Shown here piece by piece: positions 8,100 through 12,616 of a stretch of 13,906 nt of DNA. Within the stretch, counting starts at the first letter, position 1, and the number at the start of each line of letters is the position of its first letter. The notes under the pieces are model-generated. The model saw nothing but the letters and a program-made list of their open reading frames with translations. It did not search any database and had not been told where the DNA came from. The DNA comes from Thermofilaceae archaeon (GTDB taxonomy: Archaea > Thermoproteota > Thermoprotei > Thermofilales > Thermofilaceae): positions 1 through 13,906 of the forward strand of contig JALURH010000086.1 of the NCBI GenBank assembly GCA_027017025.1, given 5' to 3'. Both the position numbers and the translations under genes were made by a program.

Positions 8100-8142
8100 G
8101 AGATAATGAGGGGTCGGCCCGGGTTCGAGCTATCATTAACTC
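8100..8142. repeat. Imperfect hairpin enclosing a tRNA T-arm-like fragment
   Basis: GAGATAATGA (8100-8109) pairs with TCATTAACTC (8133-8142), 9 of 10 positions. The enclosed loop contains the GC-rich stretch 8110-8130, ending GGCCCGGGTTCGAGC, which reads like the variable loop, 5' T-stem strand and T-loop of an archaeal tRNA. The 3' T-stem strand, acceptor strand, anticodon arm and D-arm are all absent, so this is not a working tRNA gene. It may be an integration-site scar or a recombination remnant. Its base composition is strikingly unlike its AT-rich surroundings. Confidence 0.45.
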
Positions 8143-8193
8143 ACTGTCATATTATTTCTTCATCCCCCACTAAAGTAATAAAGCCTGGTTTAC

Positions 8194-8201
8194 TTTTAAA
8201 T
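8194..8201 (+). promoter_or_regulatory. TATA box of the first C/D sRNA candidate
   Basis: TTTTAAAT is centred about 26 nt before 8224, which is where the terminal stem of the sRNA begins. This is the spacing expected for an archaeal promoter. Confidence 0.55.
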
Positions 8202-8224
8202 TTCTCCAGAACAATAGTTTAGTG

Positions 8225-8280
8225 GGCGAATGAAGAGAACCCAATACTGAAAAATGAAGAAAAGGAGGTGAGCCGACGCC
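8225..8280 (+). ncRNA. Box C/D guide sRNA candidate 1
   Basis: All parts of an archaeal box C/D sRNA are present in order: terminal stem GGCG (8225-8228); one bulge base; box C ATGAAGA (8230-8236, 6/7 to RUGAUGA); 10-nt guide (8237-8246); box D' CTGA (8247-8250); 3-nt spacer; box C' ATGAAGA (8254-8260); 12-nt guide (8261-8272); box D CCGA (8273-8276, one base off CUGA); and closing strand CGCC (8277-8280). Such RNAs bind L7Ae, Nop5 and fibrillarin and direct 2'-O-methylation opposite the fifth base before D or D'. A TATA box lies at the right distance and a short T-run follows at 8288-8291. The second guide, AAAGGAGGTGAG, is complementary to the anti-Shine-Dalgarno tail of 16S rRNA. The alternative is a ribosome-binding site for a tiny ORF beginning ACG at 8276. 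Confidence 0.68.
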
Positions 8281-8406
8281 AAAAAACTTTTCGAGGAGAA
8301 AGTCTATTTTCCACACATAATTTGAGGTGGTTTCATTCATCGAGGAAATCTGTCTCTAGATAATCCGTGCTATGTGTAAGAGATCTTAGAACATAGTAGA
8401 AATGGT
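8281..8406. other. Intergenic stretch with no recognised gene
   Basis: Apart from the T-run at 8288-8291, I see only very short frames: 14 codons after an ACG at 8276, and a GTG frame of about ten codons behind GAGG near 8323. Neither has coding character. It could be 3' flank of the small - strand ORF or debris of a lost gene. Confidence 0.4.
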
Positions 8407-8532
8407 TTATCTCTTGCCGCTTAATCCTGTAGCAACCCCTTTTATTTTCTCCACCTCTAACCTTATGAAGTCATCAAACTCTTCAAATCCATCCGCTATC
8501 TTCTTTATTCTACCTAACAAATCTTCTAACAT
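8407..8532 (-). CDS. 41-residue charged helical small protein, possibly N-terminally decayed
   Basis: A short ORF on the - strand from ATG 8532 to TAA 8407. It begins MLEDLLGRIKKIADGFEEFD and ends TGLSGKR, rich in Glu, Lys, Leu and Ile with heptad-like spacing, so a single amphipathic helix or coiled coil is likely. The frame stays open upstream for 11 more codons (ERVNEAKEVNA, equally helical) to a TGA at 8566-8568 without any start codon, hinting that the protein was once longer and lost its beginning by a frameshift or stop. A TATA box (8576-8585) would start RNA near 8554. No clear ribosome-binding site is seen. A + strand frame over the same bases (8402-8605) is low-complexity and looks like its shadow. 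I do not recognise the family. Confidence 0.45.
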   Translation of the reverse strand: MLEDLLGRIKKIADGFEEFDDFIRLEVEKIKGVATGLSGKR

Positions 8533-8575
8533 TGCGTTTACTTCCTTAGCCTCATTTACCCTTTCTCACCACACA

Positions 8576-8585
8576 TTATATATAG
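8576..8585 (-). promoter_or_regulatory. TATA box of the 41-residue ORF
   Basis: TATATATAAT on the - strand is an almost ideal archaeal TATA element. RNA would begin near 8554, about 22 nt before the ATG at 8532. Confidence 0.5.
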
Positions 8586-8623
8586 AAATATTTTCTCCAA
8601 TCTAGGACGAAAGATATAGGTAG

Positions 8624-8669
8624 AAAAAATCTCCTATAATAGGTTGGAATACAGTATTTCCGATACCTA
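8624..8669 (-). terminator. Hairpin plus T-run after the 81-residue gene
   Basis: On the - strand, TAGGT (8669-8665, overlapping the TAG stop) pairs with ACCTA (8644-8640). An inner stem GGAAATAC/GTATTCC (8661-8654 with 8652-8646) carries a one-base bulge. A run of six Ts follows at 8629-8624. Hairpin and U-run together are a good intrinsic terminator candidate. Confidence 0.5.
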
Positions 8670-8912
8670 GTAAATCTCTATTTCTACCCCGTATCCAGTA
8701 CTTTGAATAGATACTATTATGTCGGCGTTACTAGTCTTAGTAAACCTGTTCAAGCTACCAACAACTTCTCCGACTTTAGATAGAAGTGTTTGAGGATCCT
8801 CTCCTATACCTTCAATCGCTATTCTAATAGTATTTCCCTCAATACTTACCTCAAAAGAGGCGTCCTTGAAAATAGATTTAAGCTTTTTTTCAATAAGCTT
8901 ACTATCTATCAA
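8667..8912 (-). CDS. Conserved-looking 81-residue alpha/beta protein of unknown function
   Basis: An 81-residue soluble protein that I cannot assign to a family. Predicted order is helix (3-16, SKLIEKKLKSIFKD), strand-turn-strand (18-34, ASFEVSIEGNTIRIAIEG), helix (38-55, DPQTLLSKVGEVVGSLNR) and strand-turn-strand (63-81, ADIIVSIQSTGYGVEIEIY), i.e. a small alpha-beta-beta sandwich. Its size and topology loosely recall Pcc1-like or other small archaeal subunits, but no diagnostic motif is present, so I give no function. The start is TTG 8912, supported by GGTGA at 8918-8922 with 5-nt spacing. Amino-acid composition and the ribosome-binding site argue for a real gene. It is divergent from the AbrB-like gene, with both promoters inside the 133-nt gap. 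Confidence 0.75.
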   Translation of the reverse strand: MIDSKLIEKKLKSIFKDASFEVSIEGNTIRIAIEGIGEDPQTLLSKVGEVVGSLNRFTKTSNADIIVSIQSTGYGVEIEIY

Positions 8913-8917
8913 TTAGT

Positions 8918-8922
8918 TCACC
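8918..8922 (-). promoter_or_regulatory. Ribosome-binding site deciding the TTG start of the 81-residue gene
   Basis: GGTGA on the - strand lies 5 nt before TTG 8912. A TATA-like ATTTTTAA (about 8946-8953, - strand) would start RNA near 8923, just before it. Confidence 0.55.
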
Positions 8923-9010
8923 AAGGCTAGCAATATTCTATGGCCTTAAAAATCTGGCTATGAAATATTTTTGAACAATAGCATATGGGGTTAAGTAATA
9001 AAGGGAAGTA

Positions 9011-9020
9011 TTTATATAAA
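9011..9020 (+). promoter_or_regulatory. TATA box of the double AbrB-type gene
   Basis: TTTATATAAA is a strong TATA box about 30 nt before the ATG at 9046. The transcript would start near 9040, making it nearly leaderless or giving a very short leader with GGGTGG (9034-9039). Confidence 0.6.
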
Positions 9021-9045
9021 AATAGTAGAAAAAGGGTGGTAATGT

Positions 9046-9348
9046 ATGACTGGTAAAAGAGGAATGAAAGGTTTAGACATTGAGAACCTTCCATATAAAA
9101 TGAAAATCTACATGAATAACCAAGTACTAATACCAGCTAAACTCATTAGAAAACTTAACCTTCAAAACGCCAAAGAAGCAAGAATAACCTTTAGATATAG
9201 AGGAAATACGGTTACTATTACAGCTAAACTTCTTAGAACAAAGTATACTGATTCCAGACAATTTACAATACCGAAGAGCATTAGAGAGCAGTATAGTATT
9301 AAACCAGGAGACGAAGTAGAGATAATATCAATCGAGGAAGTAATTTAA
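9046..9348 (+). CDS. Double AbrB/SpoVT-like swapped-hairpin DNA-binding protein
   Basis: A 100-residue protein with two tandem copies of the AbrB/MazE/SpoVT half-barrel. Copy 1 spans about 24-58 (NNQVLIPAKLIRKLNLQNAK, then a strand ending at TVTI). Copy 2 spans about 69-96 (DSRQFTIPKSIREQYSIKPG, then VEIIS). The shared pattern is Q-x-x-IP-x-x-(L/I)-R, a short helix, then GD-x-V-like strands. Normal AbrB domains dimerise from two chains; a fused pair could form the whole barrel in one chain or a pseudo-tetramer. In archaea such proteins act as transcription regulators, antitoxins or chromatin proteins (Sso7c4-like). No toxin gene is adjacent, so a regulator or chromatin role is the better guess. 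Strong promoter. Its stop codon overlaps the TATA box of the second sRNA candidate. Confidence 0.82.
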   Translation: MTGKRGMKGLDIENLPYKMKIYMNNQVLIPAKLIRKLNLQNAKEARITFRYRGNTVTITAKLLRTKYTDSRQFTIPKSIREQYSIKPGDEVEIISIEEVI

Positions 9349-9352
9349 AAAT
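9344..9352 (+). promoter_or_regulatory. TATA box of the second C/D sRNA candidate
   Basis: TTTAAAAAT overlaps the TAA stop of the AbrB-like gene and is centred about 26 nt before 9374, just ahead of the sRNA terminal stem at 9376. Confidence 0.5.
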
Positions 9353-9375
9353 ATCTGATACACAAATTCTATCTC

Positions 9376-9431
9376 GCCAATGTAGATGGGCCAAAGCTCT
9401 GATGGATGATGTAACCGCTACATCCTGAGGC
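9376..9431 (+). ncRNA. Box C/D guide sRNA candidate 2
   Basis: Same layout and same 56-nt length as candidate 1: terminal stem GCC (9376-9378); one bulge base; box C ATGTAGA (9380-9386, 5/7 to RUGAUGA, the weakest element); 12-nt guide TGGGCCAAAGCT (9387-9398); box D' CTGA (9399-9402); 3-nt spacer; box C' ATGATGT (9406-9412, 6/7); 12-nt guide AACCGCTACATC (9413-9424); box D CTGA (9425-9428); and closing strand GGC (9429-9431). By the fifth-base rule the predicted methylated nucleotides are the U marked * in AGCUU*UGGCCCA and in GAUGU*AGCGGUU, wherever those occur in rRNA or tRNA. A TATA box lies at the right distance and TTTTT follows at 9443-9447. Confidence 0.7.
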
Positions 9432-9442
9432 ACAGAATATCG

Positions 9443-9447
9443 TTTTT
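9443..9447 (+). terminator. T-run after sRNA candidate 2
   Basis: Five Ts about 12 nt beyond the closing stem, a plausible U-rich stop for the small RNA. Confidence 0.35.
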
Positions 9448-9486
9448 ATCTCTGATACGATAACTACATCCATGGTACGTTGTGGT

Positions 9487-9537
9487 TATTTCCAACATTT
9501 ATAAGATAGTATTCCTGTAGTAATATAGTTGGAATAC
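9487..9537. repeat. Overlapping inverted repeats upstream of the 144-residue gene
   Basis: GTATTCC (9509-9515) pairs with GGAATAC (9531-9537). TTCCAAC (9490-9496) pairs with GTTGGAA (9528-9534), competing for the same right arm. A TATA-like CATTTATAAG (about 9496-9505) lies between, so this may be an operator or switchable leader. Nothing else is recognised between 9448 and 9601 except an AT-rich AAATATAAAA at 9571-9580. Confidence 0.35.
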
Positions 9538-9601
9538 AATGCTAATCATATCCTCACTAGATTTATTTCAAAATATAAAATATGTTTTTGAGGCGTAATT
9601 T

Positions 9602-10036
9602 ATGAGAAAAGTCCCCAGCATTCATGAGATAAACGAGAATATGAAAAAGTTCTCTGAAGAATTTAGTCATGCAATAGAGAGTCGAAACTACGATAAAGCT
9701 ATTTCAATCGGACTCGACACATTAAGAGATTTACTGAAGGCTGTAAGAACACATATTCTTGAGGCTCTTTCTAATCCGGAGATAAAAAGTATTGCAGAAG
9801 AGATTATCGACCAGCATGAAAAAACACTTTCTTATGTTGAAGGAAGCATAGAGGCGCTGAAATTCGTTTCACCCATCTATGCACCAGGAGAAAAGGAGAG
9901 ATTAACCGGTCTACTCTCGGCTAGTATAAATGAACTTTTCAGTTTTCTCATGGGTTCTCTAATAGTGATAGCAGATGCTTTATCTACAACTGACAGGAGA
10001 AGAGGTGGGAATAAAGTTATCCCAGGAGTAGTTTAA
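9602..10036 (+). CDS. 144-residue all-helical protein of unknown function
   Basis: A soluble helical protein without recognised motifs. Predicted helices lie at about 7-27 (HEINENMKKFSEEFSHAIES), 29-59 (a long amphipathic stretch ending EALSN), 59-90 (PEIKSIAEEIIDQ onward) and 97-128, the last moderately hydrophobic (ELFSFLMGSLIVIADALS) but probably a buried helix rather than a membrane anchor. The C-terminal tail (DRRRGGNKVIPGVV) is basic and likely disordered. Four helices of this length suggest a helical bundle. ATG 9602 is preceded by GAGGCG about 6 nt upstream, and AAATATAAAA (9571-9580) could serve as a TATA box giving a leaderless transcript. It converges with the UPF0282 gene, 16 nt apart. 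Function unknown. Confidence 0.75.
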   Translation: MRKVPSIHEINENMKKFSEEFSHAIESRNYDKAISIGLDTLRDLLKAVRTHILEALSNPEIKSIAEEIIDQHEKTLSYVEGSIEALKFVSPIYAPGEKERLTGLLSASINELFSFLMGSLIVIADALSTTDRRRGGNKVIPGVV

Positions 10037-10052
10037 ACTTTAAAATCTTGGA

Positions 10053-11018
10053 TTATAAAGGAGGGGGTTCATTTTTCACTCCTTCACGGATCTTTTCTAT
10101 CCATGCTTTAAAGGCAGGAGGTGGAGGGTCTACTTGATAAAGGATATCCCGCATGGATTCTAATCCCGTGAATTCTATGCCTAGAATATCGCTATATGTG
10201 AGATACTCTCTCTTTTTTAATCCATATTCCTCAAGAATACTTATCCATCTCTTATCTCTTAACAAGTGGTGACCGATTATTAGCGTACCAGAAAGATGCT
10301 TTAATTTCGAAATATTTTCTAAACCAAGTTTAATTACATTCTTTGATAACTTTCTCCCCTCCAGGTAAGTGGGTGGACCTCCAATTATCAATATATCTGG
10401 TTTCGTTTCTTTAATAAATAACATAGCATTTTTGTCGACAGGACCCTGCACGTCTGGCATATAAAGGATTTTTTCTTCATCTGCTTCAATGAGGAAAGAA
10501 AGGACATATCCTAACTTTGTGCCTTCATAGCCATGAGGGAATAGTCTAGTTTTTATTCTAATAGATCCAAAGCATATTTCTTTACTATCTGCTACGATAA
10601 CTTTATCGGCTACATTGTTAAGCTCCTTAAGGAAAATGTAAGCTCTCTTCCTCTGATTAAAATTAATATTTTTTTCTCCATCCTTTACAAGTACTATTTT
10701 ATTTCCATAAATTCTAGTGAAAATTTCTTTATCACACCATTCGTACCACGATTTATATGTTGGTGTGTAATGATCACGGTGGTAATGGCTCACAGTTATT
10801 ACATCGCTTTTCTTGGCATACAATAGTATTTTCTCTCTAGCCTTCTTTAAGGCCTTAAACTCTTCTAAATGAGGTGGCAGACCATATCTACGTGGCGCTA
10901 AACTTACACCAGCATCTAATAATATGCGTAATTCTCCTAAGTCAATGAAGAGACACATCGATCTTACTCCTAAACTCTCATCAGCGAGTGGCGTTATTTT
11001 GATCTTATCTATCCTCAT
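10053..11018 (-). CDS. Metallo-beta-lactamase-fold hydrolase, UPF0282 (COG2248) family
   Basis: A 321-residue predicted metal-dependent hydrolase of the archaeal UPF0282 family. The metal-binding signature is HYHRDH at 78-83 (H-x-H-x-D-H), preceded by the family N-terminus ending FIDLGELRILLDAGVSLAPR with Asp36. Later metal-ligand regions are PHGYEGTKLGY, MPDVQGP and IIGHHLLRD, and the end EKIREGVKNEPPPL with its preceding PPPPAFKAW is characteristic. Substrate is unknown; RNA or DNA phosphodiesters are possible by analogy with beta-CASP relatives, but a beta-CASP domain is not apparent. It starts with ATG 5 nt after the ligase stop and is therefore probably the last gene of the FEN1-ligase operon, which is suggestive of a link to nucleic-acid processing, not proof. 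Confidence 0.88.
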   Translation of the reverse strand: MRIDKIKITPLADESLGVRSMCLFIDLGELRILLDAGVSLAPRRYGLPPHLEEFKALKKAREKILLYAKKSDVITVSHYHRDHYTPTYKSWYEWCDKEIFTRIYGNKIVLVKDGEKNINFNQRKRAYIFLKELNNVADKVIVADSKEICFGSIRIKTRLFPHGYEGTKLGYVLSFLIEADEEKILYMPDVQGPVDKNAMLFIKETKPDILIIGGPPTYLEGRKLSKNVIKLGLENISKLKHLSGTLIIGHHLLRDKRWISILEEYGLKKREYLTYSDILGIEFTGLESMRDILYQVDPPPPAFKAWIEKIREGVKNEPPPL

Positions 11019-11023
11019 TTATC

Positions 11024-12616
11024 TCAAGTATTGATACCTGCTTTCCTTTCAAATTGTTTCCTATATCTATCCCAGAGCTCGTTTAATGTTGTAATCTCGT
11101 AGGGATTTTTATCCCATCTTATTCTGGTTATACGTGCGAACCTAAGAGCTAACCCAGATCTATACTTGGGGCTTTTTTGTATTTCACTGTAGGCTACTTC
11201 AACAACTATCTGCGGCTTTACCTTAACTACGTATTCTCTTTCAGATATTCTTAACTCAAGCAATCGTTTGGTCATCTCCTCAAATTCTCTATCAGTTAAC
11301 CCCTTGAAGGTTTTTCCCACAACCTCAAATTCGCCTGTTTCCTCATTTAATACAGCAAGATAATAATCACTGAGCCACCCTGTTCTACGTCCATGTCCCC
11401 ATTCCGCAGCCACTATAACGCAGTCAATGGTATCAAACTCCTTAATTTTTAACCATTTTTTGCCCCGACAACCAGGCTCATATACGCTGTCTAGTTTCTT
11501 TGCGACAACTCCTTCATGTCCTTCATTAATGGCCTCTTGGAAGAATTTCTCACCCTCATTTCTACTTGATACAACTAGTCTCTTTGCCAGAAAGTCCTCT
11601 CCCACTATCCTTTCGAGAATCTCCCATCTCTTTCTATATGGTTCATCAACCAGCAATTTCCCATCTAAGAAAAGTATATCAAAGAGATACAATCGTAACG
11701 GTAATTCTCTAAGTATGGAGAAAAGATCATTTTTCCTTTGAACTCTTCTAACTATATCTTGAAATGGTACTGGTTTGTCTCCTTTTGTACCAATAGCTTC
11801 TCCATCAACCACAATATCATGACCCTTTATTTTGTCTTCTATTGCCCTTACAATATCTGGTACATTGTCTGTTATATTACTAAGCCTTCTCGAAAATACC
11901 TTTATTTTTCCGCTCTTGGAATGTATCTGCACACGTATACCATCATACTTATATTCAAGTGCAGTAATACCTCCATGCTCTTTTAATGCCTCAGATACAC
12001 TATATGCCATATCAGCAAGCATAGGTTTTACAGGTCTGAAAAGCTTAAGACTTACCTGGTTAATTCCGATTCTCCCTCTTGTAATAGCTGCCTCCGCTAC
12101 GTCTCCTAAATCCGATAAAAACATATATGCTCTTCGAATCTCCTCTATAGTACAGTTAGATGCCTCAGCTACAGCTTCGAGTAAAATACCTTCACTGGCG
12201 CCAATCCTTACTTCACCGAAAATTATCCTTAGAAGAAAATCTATCTCTTCTCTGCTTAATGATAATATCAGAGACCTTAGGTACATCTCTTTTTTTGTTC
12301 TTGATCCTTCTCCTTTAGCCTTAGCTATCTTCTCTAAGAGAGTATATACATCCTTTATCGACATCTCCATTTGATATGGGAAAAGTCTGCAAACATTTAT
12401 TGTCTTTAATACCTTCTGTATAGTTGCCCACCCAACTCCCAGACTGAGATTGCTATATTCAGGGAATATCTTTCCAGAGAGTAGACGTACAGCAATAGCA
12501 ATCTCGTTTTTATCTAATCTTTTTAGAAACTCAGCTAATAATATCACCTTTGTTTTTTTGCTAGAAGTTTTCTCTACATTTTTTAGGAAATCTGTAAGTT
12601 CCTTAAAGCTTGTCAT
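11024..12616 (-). CDS. lig: ATP-dependent DNA ligase (archaeal LigI)
   Basis: Seals nicks between Okazaki fragments using ATP. Numbering from the upstream GTG (12625), motif I is EYKYDGIR with the adenylated lysine at 226. Others include IVVDGEAIG (271-279), YLFDILFLDG (313-322), EGVVAKKLDS (371-380) and KKWLKIK (389-395), followed by an OB-fold and the C-terminal IRWDKNPYE element. The N-terminal DNA-binding domain (to about 190) is present but short: between VGWATIQKVLK and SIKDVYTLL it lacks about 26 residues compared with Pyrococcus ligase (from memory), including the QKSFF PCNA-binding box. I start at ATG 12616, which shares its A with the FEN1 stop (TGATG) and has GGTGGT 4 nt upstream. 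The GTG at 12625 overlaps that site. Resulting length is 530 residues. Confidence 0.95.
   Translation of the reverse strand: MTSFKELTDFLKNVEKTSSKKTKVILLAEFLKRLDKNEIAIAVRLLSGKIFPEYSNLSLGVGWATIQKVLKTINVCRLFPYQMEMSIKDVYTLLEKIAKAKGEGSRTKKEMYLRSLILSLSREEIDFLLRIIFGEVRIGASEGILLEAVAEASNCTIEEIRRAYMFLSDLGDVAEAAITRGRIGINQVSLKLFRPVKPMLADMAYSVSEALKEHGGITALEYKYDGIRVQIHSKSGKIKVFSRRLSNITDNVPDIVRAIEDKIKGHDIVVDGEAIGTKGDKPVPFQDIVRRVQRKNDLFSILRELPLRLYLFDILFLDGKLLVDEPYRKRWEILERIVGEDFLAKRLVVSSRNEGEKFFQEAINEGHEGVVAKKLDSVYEPGCRGKKWLKIKEFDTIDCVIVAAEWGHGRRTGWLSDYYLAVLNEETGEFEVVGKTFKGLTDREFEEMTKRLLELRISEREYVVKVKPQIVVEVAYSEIQKSPKYRSGLALRFARITRIRWDKNPYEITTLNELWDRYRKQFERKAGINT

Noticed and set aside
8110..8130. Complete tRNA gene
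   Set aside because: Only the variable loop to T-loop portion is present; the 3' T-stem strand, acceptor, anticodon and D arms cannot be found on either side.
8166..8226. Inverted repeat CCCACTAAA / TTTAGTGGG
   Set aside because: Nine perfect pairs but a 43-nt loop holding the sRNA TATA box; more likely chance or an operator than a terminator, and not supported further.
8268..8362. GTG-started ORF of about 31 codons, or ACG-started 14-codon leader behind the GGAGGTGA
   Set aside because: The GTG lies within the ribosome-binding-like sequence itself, ACG is not a normal start, and neither peptide has coding character; kept only as an alternative to the sRNA.
8402..8605. 67-residue + strand frame opening with MVYLLPLNP
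   Set aside because: Rich in Ser, Pro and Phe with no domain, no ribosome-binding site, and exactly opposite the helical - strand ORF; treated as its shadow.
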